Shown piece by piece: positions 35,047 to 44,437 of a DNA stretch of 64,000 bases. The position numbers were made by a program, and so were the translations under genes. Under the pieces are notes generated by a model. The model worked only from the letters and a program-made list of their open reading frames with translations. It was not told the origin of the DNA and did not search any database. The first letter of the stretch is position 1. Each line of letters begins with the position of its first letter. Source of the stretch: Lachnospiraceae bacterium (GTDB taxonomy: Bacteria > Bacillota > Clostridia > Lachnospirales > Lachnospiraceae); the NCBI GenBank assembly GCA_022793195.1, contig JAAWCJ010000018.1, forward strand, positions 102,993 through 166,992, written 5' to 3'.

Positions 35047-36321
35047 ATGATTCAGATGCCGGAGCTGATCCGGGTTCGGCAAAATTTTTGTCGGGATAAA
35101 ATCGAAAATGTTGAAAAAGAGTTAAAACAGCAGCTGATTCAGTCCGGTATCCGAATTTGTAAAGGGGAAAAGATCGCCATTGCTGTCGGAAGCAGAGGGA
35201 TTGCAAACCTTCCCCTGATCGTGAAAACCACGGTGGACTGGGTAAAGGAAAGGGGGGCGAAACCATTTATTGTACCGGCCATGGGAAGCCATGGGAACGG
35301 AATCGCATCGGAACAGACAGCTATATTAAATGGGCTTGGCATCACAGAAGCTTCCGTGGGAGCCGAAATCCATTCTTCCATGGAGGTGGTGGAGCTTCCG
35401 CAGGGCGACCTGGATAATCATGTATACATAGATAAAAATGCTTATGAGGCAGATGGAACCATCGTGATCAACCGTGTGAAAATCCACGGGGATTTTGTGG
35501 GAGAGACAGAAAGCGGACTTTTAAAAATGTGTGTCATCGGCCTTGGGAAGCATAAGCAAGCCCTGGAAATCCACAGCTATGATATATCCAGGCTGCGGGA
35601 ATTGATTGTGGGGACAGCAAAGCAAGTGTTACGCCATGGAAATATCATCGGAGGGATTGGGATTGTTGAAAACGCCTACCATGAGACGATGATTTTGCAG
35701 GCGGTTCTGCCGGAGGATTTTGAAGAGGCGGAAATTGCAATGCTGAAGAAATATAAGGAAATCATGCCCAAATTCCCGGTGGAAGAGTTCGATATCCTGA
35801 TCGTGGATGAAATCGGAAAGGAAATCAGCGGGGCGGGGATGGAGACAAAGATTGTAGGCAGGATGAAAAGCGGTGCGAAAGAACCGGAAAGCCCCAGAAT
35901 CCGCTACATTGTCACAACCGACCTGACGAAAGCCTCCCATGGAAATGCCTGCGGCGTGGGGATTGCGGACTTTATCACGCGGAAGCTTTTTGATAAAATT
36001 GACCTTCCGGCGACCAATGAAAATATCGTCACCTGCCGTTGCATTGAGCAGGGAAGGATTCCTTTGATTGCGGAGCATGACAGACAGGCAGTAGAGTATG
36101 CCATCCGTGCATTGGGAAATAAAAAGCCGGAAGATATAAAAATCATCAGGATTAAAAATACACTGCAGATGGACAAACTATATATGTCGGAAAATCTGTT
36201 GGAAGAAGCCGGACGGGCAAAGGCGGTAAACGGAGTCGGAAACAGGAAGACCCCGATTTTCCGGGAAGGGGAAAGCCAGATGATTCCTTTTGAGAATCTG
36301 GAGGAACAGGCTGATATATAA
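35047..36321 (+). CDS. LarA-like (DUF2088) lactate racemase-family protein
   Basis: A 424-residue protein of the LarA superfamily, whose founding member is the nickel-pincer lactate racemase; other members racemise or epimerise different 2-hydroxy acids. The N-terminal domain (IAIAVGSRGIANLPLIVKT, AMGSHGNG, VINRVKIHGDF) carries His and Lys at places resembling LarA cofactor and catalytic residues; the exact assignment needs an alignment. No larB, larC or larE genes for the cofactor are near. AGGGAGGG precedes ATG; an ATG 17 codons upstream has no site. First gene of the operon under the ROK-controlled promoter. Confidence 0.75.
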   Translation: MIQMPELIRVRQNFCRDKIENVEKELKQQLIQSGIRICKGEKIAIAVGSRGIANLPLIVKTTVDWVKERGAKPFIVPAMGSHGNGIASEQTAILNGLGITEASVGAEIHSSMEVVELPQGDLDNHVYIDKNAYEADGTIVINRVKIHGDFVGETESGLLKMCVIGLGKHKQALEIHSYDISRLRELIVGTAKQVLRHGNIIGGIGIVENAYHETMILQAVLPEDFEEAEIAMLKKYKEIMPKFPVEEFDILIVDEIGKEISGAGMETKIVGRMKSGAKEPESPRIRYIVTTDLTKASHGNACGVGIADFITRKLFDKIDLPATNENIVTCRCIEQGRIPLIAEHDRQAVEYAIRALGNKKPEDIKIIRIKNTLQMDKLYMSENLLEEAGRAKAVNGVGNRKTPIFREGESQMIPFENLEEQADI

Positions 36322-36357
36322 GATAAGGCCGGAAAAACTATGGAGAAGGGAAAATGT

Positions 36358-37128
36358 ATGGGCAGGAAAGTTTTACAGACAGAACGCGTGACAAAACGTT
36401 TTGGCGGGCTGACGGCGCTTAACCAGGTGACGATGCATGTGGAAGAAGGAGAGATCGTGGGGTTAATCGGCCCCAACGGTGCTGGAAAGACCACTCTTTT
36501 CAACACAGTTGCAGGCGCCTATTACGCGACGGACGGAAAGGTTTTCTATGAGGGGGAGGACATCACCCACATGCAGCCGGGCAGACGCTGCCGCATGGGG
36601 ATAGGGCGCACCTTTCAGATTACAAAACCTTTCGGCAGCCTGACGGTTTTGGAAAATGTAGCTATTGGGGCTATGTTTGGGACAGATAAAAAAATCAATT
36701 CCATGAGCAGGGCTCTGAAAGAAAAAAGCTTTGTGAAAGCGGAAGAAATCCTGGAGTTTATGGAGATGTCCCACAAAAAGGATGCGAAAGCGGGCACACT
36801 CAATGTCCCGGAACGAAAAAGGCTGGAGATATGCCGCGCCCTCGCCACGGACCCGAAACTCCTCTTGCTGGATGAGGTGGTGGCAGGCCTCAATTCTTCG
36901 GAAGTGGGAGGAATGGTAGAGTTAATCCGCCGTGTCAACAAAAGAGGCGTGACAGTACTCATGATCGAACATGTGATGAAGGCTGTTATGCAGCTGGCAA
37001 ACAGGATTTATGTGCTCAACTTCGGGGAACTTCTGGCGGAAGGGACACCGGAGCAGGTGGTTTCTGACCCTGCGGTTATCGAAGCATATCTGGGAAAAAT
37101 CGGGCAGAGGGAGGCGAAGAGATGTTAG
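36358..37128 (+). CDS. LivG-type branched-chain/polar substrate ABC ATPase
   Basis: A 256-residue ATPase of the HAAT (LivG) class. Walker A GPNGAGKTT and Walker B LLLLDEVVAGL are present. The signature reads LNVPERKRLEICRAL in place of LSGGQ, as in a known LivG subgroup. I take the ATG with GGAGAAGG 8 bp before it, not the one 18 bp earlier. The end overlaps livF-type gene start by 7 bp. With the next four genes it forms one importer. Confidence 0.9.
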   Translation: MGRKVLQTERVTKRFGGLTALNQVTMHVEEGEIVGLIGPNGAGKTTLFNTVAGAYYATDGKVFYEGEDITHMQPGRRCRMGIGRTFQITKPFGSLTVLENVAIGAMFGTDKKINSMSRALKEKSFVKAEEILEFMEMSHKKDAKAGTLNVPERKRLEICRALATDPKLLLLDEVVAGLNSSEVGGMVELIRRVNKRGVTVLMIEHVMKAVMQLANRIYVLNFGELLAEGTPEQVVSDPAVIEAYLGKIGQREAKRC

Positions 37129-37829
37129 AACTCCGGTCAATAAACTCTTTTTATGGAGATGTTCAGATTTTATTTGATGTGTCGCTGGAGATCAAAGAGG
37201 GAGAAATCGTAACTATTTTAGGATCCAATGGCGCGGGAAAGACGTCGGTGATCAAATCAATCTGTAATCTCCTTCCCATTGGTTCCGGAGAAATCTACTA
37301 TGAAGGGCAAAGAATCGACAAAATTCCGCCTTATAAGCTGATTAACCTTGGAATTTCTCTTGTGCCGGAAGGGCGGAGGCTTTTCCCCGACATGTCTGTT
37401 TACGACAACCTCAGGCTGGGAGGCTATCCGATCAAGGACAAAAAAACGCTCTCCGACAACCTGGAATGGGTGATGGGATTATTCCCCAGGCTGAAAGAAC
37501 GTTCCAAGCAGTTGGCCGGGACCCTTTCGGGAGGGGAACAGCAGATGTGCGCCATTGCGAGGGGGCTGATGATACGGCCGCGGATGATCATATTTGACGA
37601 GCCGTCCCTGGGGCTTGCGCCGGTGATCGTGGATCAGATTTTTGAGATACTGACGCAGATTGTACATGAAAATCATTCCACCATATTGCTGGTAGAACAA
37701 AACGCCCAGACGGCTCTGGAAATCAGCGACAGGGGATACGTGCTGGAAAACGGCCATATTGTTCTGGAAGGGGACAGCAAAGAGCTTCTTGAAAGCCCTG
37801 AAATCCAGAAAGCATATCTTGGCCTCTGA
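37122..37829 (+). CDS. LivF-type ABC ATPase
   Basis: A 235-residue partner ATPase: Walker A GSNGAGKTS, signature GTLSGGEQQMCAIARGL, Walker B MIIFDEPSLGLAP and the LivF-typical SLVPEGRRLFPDMSVYDNL. It forms the heterodimeric motor with the LivG-type protein. GGCGAAGAG stands before ATG. Confidence 0.93.
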   Translation: MLELRSINSFYGDVQILFDVSLEIKEGEIVTILGSNGAGKTSVIKSICNLLPIGSGEIYYEGQRIDKIPPYKLINLGISLVPEGRRLFPDMSVYDNLRLGGYPIKDKKTLSDNLEWVMGLFPRLKERSKQLAGTLSGGEQQMCAIARGLMIRPRMIIFDEPSLGLAPVIVDQIFEILTQIVHENHSTILLVEQNAQTALEISDRGYVLENGHIVLEGDSKELLESPEIQKAYLGL

Positions 37830-37867
37830 GAAAACGCCGTAGTAGACTGTGGGAAAGTGAGGAAGGA

Positions 37868-38749
37868 ATGAACTTTTCATATTGGATGGAATTGATTATG
37901 AGCGGCGTTGTGACAGGCGCATGCTACGCGCTGATCGGCGCAGGGCTTTCGCTCATATGGGGAACTCTGAAAATGGTGAATCTGGCCCATGGGGAGTTCT
38001 ATATGCTGGGGGCTTACATTTTGTGGGTTTCCCTGACCGTGGGGAATATGCCGCTTCTGATTGCCATACCCATTGCAGCCATAAGTGTGGTGGTGATCGC
38101 CGCTTTGCTGCATATGGCGACGATACGCCCGCTTCTCAGAAAGCCGGGATGGGATATGAGTCCCTGGATTTTAACTTTGGGAATTCAGATTCTGCTTCAG
38201 AATATAGCGCTTCAGGTGTGGGGAGAACTGTATCAGAACGTACCGTATTTCTGGAACGCAATTTTTAAACCGGGAAATCTGTTTACCATTTCCGGACAGA
38301 GAATCATCATCCTTTTTGGGACATTTGCAGTGATTTTGCTGTTGATGTTTATCATTAAAAGGACAAAACTGGGACGGGCCATCATTGCCACAAGCCAGGA
38401 CGGAGAGTTCGCGACAATGATGGGAATTAATACAAAAAGAGTCTATCTTGTCACTTATGGGATTTCAGCCATGCTGGCCGCCATTGCGGGAATTTTAATG
38501 TGCCCTGTCTATTCTGTCAATCCCTGGATGGGTACGACGGTTCAGACAAAAGGACTGGTTGTATGTATTTTAGGCGGGCTTGGCAGCGTGGAAGGGGCGA
38601 TCATAGCCGGAATTGTCATGGGAATTGTGGAAAGCCTGACAGTCAGCGTGGTTGGTTCCGCATGGCGCGATGTGGCTGCCTACCTGCTCTTAATCATTAT
38701 TTTATATGTGAGGCCGGAAGGTTTGTTTGGCAGAAAGAGGGAGGGATAA
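37868..38749 (+). CDS. LivH-type ABC permease
   Basis: A 293-residue membrane protein of the LivH family with about eight helices. Family segments are GACYALIGAGLSLIWGTLKM followed by VNLAHGEFYMLGAY near the start, and VCILGGLGSVEGAIIAGIVM near residue 235. GAGGAAGGA directly precedes ATG. It lies 38 bp after the LivF-type gene. Confidence 0.93.
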   Translation: MNFSYWMELIMSGVVTGACYALIGAGLSLIWGTLKMVNLAHGEFYMLGAYILWVSLTVGNMPLLIAIPIAAISVVVIAALLHMATIRPLLRKPGWDMSPWILTLGIQILLQNIALQVWGELYQNVPYFWNAIFKPGNLFTISGQRIIILFGTFAVILLLMFIIKRTKLGRAIIATSQDGEFATMMGINTKRVYLVTYGISAMLAAIAGILMCPVYSVNPWMGTTVQTKGLVVCILGGLGSVEGAIIAGIVMGIVESLTVSVVGSAWRDVAAYLLLIIILYVRPEGLFGRKREG

Positions 38750-38752
38750 AAG

Positions 38753-39748
38753 GTGAAGATACTTATGAAAGACATCCTGGAAAGGCGCAGCCGGATCGCC
38801 GGTATCAGCTCTCTGGTATTTTTCCTGGCGCTTCTGATTTTACCCTTTTTGCTGACAAACGCTTATTATCTGCATGTTTTGATTCTCTGTATGATCTATG
38901 CCTGCATCACAAGCGCATGGAATATGATAGCGGGCTACGCAGGGGTATTCAGCTTTGGATTTCAGGCATTATTTGGAATCGGGGCTTACGTATCGGCGCT
39001 TCTCAGTATGCGCCTGGGGATTTCACCGTGGATCAGCATGTGGGCGGGAGCCATAGCGGCTATGGCAATCGGCGCGGTTGTGGCGATTCCAAGCCTCAAA
39101 CTAAAACTGCTTCCCTATATCTGTATTGCCACCATGTGTATGGGTGAGATTATCCGTCTGGCCGTGGCGAATTTCACGACACTGACCCGCGGGGAGATGG
39201 GGCTCACCAATATTCCAAAACTGTTTGCCGATGGCAACAGGACTGCGTATTATTACCTGGCAGTGGTTATGTTTGTCCTGATTTTGGCGGTGGTGGTGAA
39301 AATTGTAAATTCCCCCATGGGAATGAGTATGCAGGCGATGAAGGATTCTCAGGAAGCCTCGGAAAGCCTTGGAATCAATATTTCCAGGACAAAGATCCGC
39401 ATCTATATGATCGGTGCGTTTATGGCAGGTTTGGTGGGAGCCTTTTATGCCCATTATATTTGTATCCTGACGCCGACGTCTGCTTTGGGAAGTTCTCTTA
39501 TGACGTCTTATGTGGCCATGAGCCTCATCGGTGGAATCGGAACCATTGTAGGCCCGGTACTTGGCTCTTTTGTAATCACCATTGCGCTGGAGGTCCTTCG
39601 GGCGCTGGCAGATTACCGCATGATCTTTTATGCACTGTTAATTATTGTCACGATTATTTTCCTGCGGGCCGGTATCTGGGGGTCGGTAAAACAGATTTTC
39701 ATCAGCAAAGCGGAACGGTTCAGGAACCGCTCAAAAGAACAGGGGTAG
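38753..39748 (+). CDS. LivM-type ABC permease
   Basis: A 331-residue LivM-family permease: SAWNMIAGYAGVFSFGFQAL near residue 60 and MSLIGGIGTIVGPVLGSF near 270 are the usual pore segments. Start is GTG three bases after the LivH-type stop, with GAGGG before it; ATG four codons later is also possible. It pairs with the LivH-type permease. Confidence 0.92.
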   Translation: MKILMKDILERRSRIAGISSLVFFLALLILPFLLTNAYYLHVLILCMIYACITSAWNMIAGYAGVFSFGFQALFGIGAYVSALLSMRLGISPWISMWAGAIAAMAIGAVVAIPSLKLKLLPYICIATMCMGEIIRLAVANFTTLTRGEMGLTNIPKLFADGNRTAYYYLAVVMFVLILAVVVKIVNSPMGMSMQAMKDSQEASESLGINISRTKIRIYMIGAFMAGLVGAFYAHYICILTPTSALGSSLMTSYVAMSLIGGIGTIVGPVLGSFVITIALEVLRALADYRMIFYALLIIVTIIFLRAGIWGSVKQIFISKAERFRNRSKEQG

Positions 39749-39803
39749 CAAGGTGCCGTGTGCACTTAAATATTATTCTACAATCTTAAGGAGGAAAGGT
39801 ATT

Positions 39804-41162
39804 ATGAGGAAAATGAGGAAAGTTGCCGCATTGCTTTTATCAGCAGTCATGTGTGTTTCCTGTTTTGCGGGCTGCGGTAAAGGCGGCGGTTCGGAGACAA
39901 AGGCGCCGGCTGAGACGAAGGGGGCTGCAAAAGAGACAGAGAAGGCAGAGGGGACAAAAGCTCAGGGTGAAAGCCAGTCAAGTGCTGCCGGATTTGACGG
40001 AACCATTAAAATGGGAGCAGTGCTTCCCCTGACAGGCGCTTCCGCTGAAACCGGAATCGGCGTTCAGCAGGGGCTGGAGCTGGCGGCGGCGGAGATCAAT
40101 GAAGCCGGCGGCATCAAAATGAATGGCAAGTCTTATGAGGTGGAATTATACTTTGAGGACGACCAGGGAGCGGCCGACCAGTCCGTATCGGCGGCAGAAA
40201 AGCTTCTGACCATGGACGGGGTATCTATTTTATACAGCGAATGTTTAAGTTCCTGCGCACTGGCCATTATGGATATTTGCAATCAGTATCCCGACACACT
40301 GTTTACAACGGTTGAATGTACCAGCGACAACTTCAGTAAACTGATTTCCGAAGATCCGGACCGGTATTTCAACTTCTTTAAACCTTGCTTCAACAGCGCC
40401 GACTACGGCAGCAACTTCGGCGAGATGATCGCAGATTTGAGCAAAGAAGGAATCATTGATTTTGAGAACAAAAAAGTTGCCTATATCGTGGAAGATACGG
40501 ATGCCGGCAGAAGCTGCGTGGATGCCTGTGAAGCTGCGCTGGAGGAATTCTGTGGCGGTTCGGAGACCGTTGCTATTGAAGTAGTACCTCAGGGAAGTAC
40601 GGACTTTTACTCACAGATCAACAAGATTAAATCCCTGGAACCGGATGTTGTCATGACTTATTTCGTACCGCTCAACTCAGGGGTCGCTTACTGCAAACAG
40701 GTATATGAGCTTGGGAGAGACTGGACAGACGTTGGTTTTGTATATCCTATGAAGGCCGGTTTTGTGGAGCAGGCAGGGGCAGCGTGTGAAGGCCTCATCT
40801 GGTTCCCTCAGATGGCTGACTTTGAGCATGATGAAAAATGTGCCCAGTTTGGTGAAAAAGTTTTGAATATGTTCCCGAAAGCCGGACTGACAGCGATTCA
40901 TTTAAGCGCTTACAATATTATGTATATGGTAAAAGAAGCCCTGGAGACTTCAGGTACAACCAGTGCAAAAGACGGATTGGCAGAGGCATATTTCAATGTG
41001 GATTACCAGGCAATCAATGGACGCTACGTGTTTAAAGAGGATCACACTTCCAAATCATCGGCTGAGTATCTGCCGGTAACATGCGCACAGGTACAGAACC
41101 AGGAATACTATGTGATCTGGCCTTCAGAGTATGCGACAGCTGAACCTGTGAGCCAGCAGTAA
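39804..41162 (+). CDS. LivJ/LivK-type substrate-binding lipoprotein
   Basis: A 452-residue lipoprotein: signal with lipobox FAGC (C24), a Lys/Glu/Thr-rich linker to about residue 70, then a type I periplasmic-binding fold (GTIKMGAVLPLTGASAETGI). Ligands of this family are mostly amino acids, amides or aromatic acids. AAGGAGG lies 10 bp before ATG; an upstream in-frame ATG at 39753 would bury the signal peptide. The strong hairpin behind the gene may protect its mRNA so that binding protein is made in excess. Confidence 0.93.
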   Translation: MRKMRKVAALLLSAVMCVSCFAGCGKGGGSETKAPAETKGAAKETEKAEGTKAQGESQSSAAGFDGTIKMGAVLPLTGASAETGIGVQQGLELAAAEINEAGGIKMNGKSYEVELYFEDDQGAADQSVSAAEKLLTMDGVSILYSECLSSCALAIMDICNQYPDTLFTTVECTSDNFSKLISEDPDRYFNFFKPCFNSADYGSNFGEMIADLSKEGIIDFENKKVAYIVEDTDAGRSCVDACEAALEEFCGGSETVAIEVVPQGSTDFYSQINKIKSLEPDVVMTYFVPLNSGVAYCKQVYELGRDWTDVGFVYPMKAGFVEQAGAACEGLIWFPQMADFEHDEKCAQFGEKVLNMFPKAGLTAIHLSAYNIMYMVKEALETSGTTSAKDGLAEAYFNVDYQAINGRYVFKEDHTSKSSAEYLPVTCAQVQNQEYYVIWPSEYATAEPVSQQ

Positions 41163-41196
41163 ATAAAAAAATACCGTAAAAAATCCCTTTCTGTAT

Positions 41197-41247
41197 CCCC
41201 TTTTTCCCGCCTGTCCCGGATTTTATGGGACAGGCAGGAAAAAGGGG
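41197..41247 (+). repeat. Long intercistronic hairpin behind the binding-protein gene
   Basis: Two 21-base arms (41197-41217 and 41227-41247) pair with one mismatch around a 9-base loop. CCCCTTTTTCCC faces GGAAAAAGGGG. No T-run follows, so it is more likely a stabiliser or partial stop than a full terminator. Confidence 0.7.
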
Positions 41248-41316
41248 GCAGAAAACAATCTTGAAACCGGGAAGTGAAGAAACGAGGAGTAGAAACAGAG
41301 AAAACGAGGCGGCTAT

Positions 41317-43107
41317 ATGCTGGATATACTGATTAAGGATGCCTGGATTATAGATGGCAGTGGAAAGGAAGGCTACAGAGGCTGTATCGGAATCAAAGGC
41401 GATAAGATTGTGCAGGTGGAAACGGAAAGGATCCCGGAAGAGGCAAAAGAAGTGATCGACGGAGAGGGGCTTGTCTGTACACCTGGCTTTATAGACGGAC
41501 ACAGCCATGCGGATGTATCCATTCCTTATTATCCTGAGTTGTATAATCTCCTTGGACAGGGGATCACAACATTTGCAGGGGGGAACTGTGGAATCGGGCT
41601 TGCCCCCGCATGGAAAGAAGAATTCTACCGGCCATACTTTGATTCTCTGGATTTAGGGGATTTGGATATCTCCTGGAATAGTTTTGGAGAGTGGCTGGAT
41701 TATGTGAAAACCCTGCCTTTAGAGGCTAATTATGTACCTCTGGTGGGACTAAATCCTCTGCGGGGCAGCGTTTTGGGGCGAGATTATGAGCGGGCCGCCA
41801 CGCAAGAAGAGATCGAAAAAGAAACGGTGCTTTTAGAGGAAGCGCTGGATGCAGGGGCCTTTGGACTTTCTGTGAGCCTGGATCCGGGAATCTGCGGACA
41901 TTTTGCAGACAGAAGAGAATTAGATGCACTGTGCCGGATTCTGGACAGGCGGAAAGTCCTTTTTACAGCCCACACCCGCCATCATCAGACACAATGGCCC
42001 AGTGAGGATGGGCAGAGTTTTTATGGGTGGTTTATCGGACATAAGGGGGAAGCCATCTGTGGGCGATACCAGGGCCTCGTGGAATTTATGGAATACTACA
42101 GGCGCTTTCCAACTCTCAGGTGTATGGTGGCGCATCTGACAAATGCTTATGGAGTGCCACAGCCCCACAGCCTGGCGCTGGAACACGCCATGTTGGATGA
42201 AAGTGTGGAATTTTTAATTAATGAGCCAAGAAAAGACGGCTGCGATGTTTACTTTAATACAATTCCTGATGAACAAAGTATCTCATCTTCATACCGGGTA
42301 GCGACTCCCATGGTTAGGAACATGAAATACGAAGAAGCGCTTCGGGAATACGCGACGGAAGAAAAAATGATCGCCGGCCTAAAGGACAAGGCCTTCCGGG
42401 AAAAGATGAAGGCGTTTATCAATGGAGGAAAGTTCAAACTGACCATGCTCCATCCGGCAACAGACCCCTACTGGGCCGCAGATTACAGGTTTACGAAAAG
42501 CAGGATTCCCGGTGTGGTCGGGAAGACTTTGATGGAGCTTACAAAAGAGCGGATGCCCGGTACGGACAGGGAACTGGTCTATAACAACTGTATCGAAGTA
42601 TTGTTTGACCTGTTGACAGAAGATCCGGATATCAGGGGAGCCATGTGCCTGGATAAAAGGGAATTTGAAACAGGAAGGCTCCTTAGAAGCCCTGTCAGTA
42701 TTCCGGTGACAGATACGGTTGCCCTTCCTGAGAAGCCGGATATTACCAGGAACATCATGGGATACGGGACGCCTCCGGTTGCCTACAGCATATTTATAAG
42801 ATTTCTGGTTAATATGTGCAGGGAGCAGGGGATCTTTACCATAGAAGAAGCAATACGGAAAATTACATCGCTTCCGGCCCATATTTTAAGAATCCCCGGG
42901 CGGGGACAGATTAAACGCGGGTATTATGCGGACATTACCATGTTCCGTTTGGAAGAATTGGCATATGAAAATGACTTTAATGAGCCGGAGAAGCCGCCGC
43001 ATGGCATTGTCCACGTCATTGTAAACGGAAAGTTTGCGATGCGGGAAGGGGCTTTAAAGAAGGCGGGGGCCGGCAGAATTTTAAATCGTCTGGAGTTTGA
43101 AGAATAA
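41317..43107 (+). CDS. N-acyl-D-amino-acid deacylase-family amidohydrolase
   Basis: A 596-residue amidohydrolase-superfamily enzyme of the D-aminoacylase group. The N-terminal strands (IKDAWIIDGSGKEG) and the metal motif GFIDGHSHAD are typical; further His occur in FTAHTRHHQT and CMVAHLTNAYG, and the C-terminal return to the beta-sandwich is KRGYYADITMFRLEELAYE. It is about 70-100 residues longer than classic D-aminoacylases. No signal peptide. It may free an amine from an imported N-acyl or cyclic amide compound for the aminotransferase downstream. Confidence 0.82.
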   Translation: MLDILIKDAWIIDGSGKEGYRGCIGIKGDKIVQVETERIPEEAKEVIDGEGLVCTPGFIDGHSHADVSIPYYPELYNLLGQGITTFAGGNCGIGLAPAWKEEFYRPYFDSLDLGDLDISWNSFGEWLDYVKTLPLEANYVPLVGLNPLRGSVLGRDYERAATQEEIEKETVLLEEALDAGAFGLSVSLDPGICGHFADRRELDALCRILDRRKVLFTAHTRHHQTQWPSEDGQSFYGWFIGHKGEAICGRYQGLVEFMEYYRRFPTLRCMVAHLTNAYGVPQPHSLALEHAMLDESVEFLINEPRKDGCDVYFNTIPDEQSISSSYRVATPMVRNMKYEEALREYATEEKMIAGLKDKAFREKMKAFINGGKFKLTMLHPATDPYWAADYRFTKSRIPGVVGKTLMELTKERMPGTDRELVYNNCIEVLFDLLTEDPDIRGAMCLDKREFETGRLLRSPVSIPVTDTVALPEKPDITRNIMGYGTPPVAYSIFIRFLVNMCREQGIFTIEEAIRKITSLPAHILRIPGRGQIKRGYYADITMFRLEELAYENDFNEPEKPPHGIVHVIVNGKFAMREGALKKAGAGRILNRLEFEE

Positions 43108-43126
43108 TCAGGAAAGGAAGGAGAAA

Positions 43127-44422
43127 ATGTACGAAACGAAAGAGTCGAAACAACTTTTTTACGAGGCAAAAAAATATCTGGTAGGAGGCGTGGCAAGCTC
43201 TATCCATAAGGCCCCGGATGAAGAATATCCGATTTATGCGGTTCGGGGCAAAGGTTCCAGATTTTGGGATGTTGACGGAAATGAATATATTGATTATATG
43301 GGTTCATTTGGCCCTTCGATTTTGGGGTTTTCTCCGGACGCCGTCAATGAGGCGGTCAAGAAACAGATTGATGAAGGCACCCATTTTGCCCTTCCGACCG
43401 GTTCTCTGAACCAGCTGTCCAGGAAACTGGTGGAAATTCTGCCCTGTGCGGAAATGGTTGGATATCAGAGTACCGGTACGGAGGCTGATATGGTGGCGGT
43501 CCGGCTGGCCAGGGCTTATACCGGAAAGACAAAAATCGTTCGATTTGAAGGACATTATCATGGCTGGGCAGATGAACTCAACGTGAGCGCCCATCCGGCC
43601 ACAAAGGCGGGGATGGGTCCCAGGAGCCATCCGTGGAAGACCCTGGAGTGCCCGGGGCAGCTTCCGGAAGCTTCCGATGAGATCATCGTGATTCCCTGGA
43701 ATGATGAGAAGGCACTTGAAAATGTACTGAAACACCACGGAAATGAAATCGCCGCCGTGATTATGGAACCTGTGATGTATAATGCGGAGCCGATTCTTCC
43801 GGCTCCGGGATATTTAGAGGCTGCCAGGAAGCTGACCAGGGATTACGAAGCGCTTTTGATTTTTGATGAGGTAATCACAGGATTCCGTCTGGCTCTTGGC
43901 GGGGCGGCTGAGTATTTTGGCGTGGTTCCCGACCTGATGACTTTCGCAAAAGCAGTGGCGGGAGGATATCCCATCTCCGGCGTCGCCGGAAGGCGGGACA
44001 TCATGGAGAGCGGGGTACATCCTGCAGGCACATTTAATGCGAATCCCCTTTGCGTGGCAGCCGCCCTGGCGACCCTGAAAGAACTGGAAAAACCGGGTAC
44101 ATATGAAAAGATGGCTGAAATCACAGGGGAAATCGTGAAGGGCGTACGGGAGCTGGGAAAGAAATACGGCGTAAAACTCTGGTGCGACAGCCAGGTATCT
44201 GTGTGGCAGCTCCAGTTTGGGATTGACGGCCCTATGCATGATATGACGGATAATTTCCAGGTGGATAAAAAAACATATGGAAGGTTTTATAAAGAATGTT
44301 TAAAGAGGGGTGTACGTTTACATTCGTCCAGAGGCAGATTCTATATTTCCACCACTCATACGAGAGAGGATGTGCAGGAGACGCTTAAGGTATTTGAAGA
44401 GGTGTTTAAAGTAATGTTCTAG
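43127..44422 (+). CDS. Class III aminotransferase (glutamate-1-semialdehyde aminomutase-like)
   Basis: A 431-residue PLP enzyme. It has the GSA-aminomutase-like start YLVGGVASSIHKAPDEEYPI, the substrate stretch GYQSTGTEADMVAVRLARAY, the PLP Asp in LIFDEVITGFR and the PLP Lys in MTFAKAVAGGYPISG. The operon context argues for amino-group removal from the imported compound rather than haem synthesis, as no hem genes are near. AGGAAGGAG precedes the chosen ATG. Confidence 0.88.
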   Translation: MYETKESKQLFYEAKKYLVGGVASSIHKAPDEEYPIYAVRGKGSRFWDVDGNEYIDYMGSFGPSILGFSPDAVNEAVKKQIDEGTHFALPTGSLNQLSRKLVEILPCAEMVGYQSTGTEADMVAVRLARAYTGKTKIVRFEGHYHGWADELNVSAHPATKAGMGPRSHPWKTLECPGQLPEASDEIIVIPWNDEKALENVLKHHGNEIAAVIMEPVMYNAEPILPAPGYLEAARKLTRDYEALLIFDEVITGFRLALGGAAEYFGVVPDLMTFAKAVAGGYPISGVAGRRDIMESGVHPAGTFNANPLCVAAALATLKELEKPGTYEKMAEITGEIVKGVRELGKKYGVKLWCDSQVSVWQLQFGIDGPMHDMTDNFQVDKKTYGRFYKECLKRGVRLHSSRGRFYISTTHTREDVQETLKVFEEVFKVMF

Positions 44423-44437
44423 GAAGGGATGGAATCT

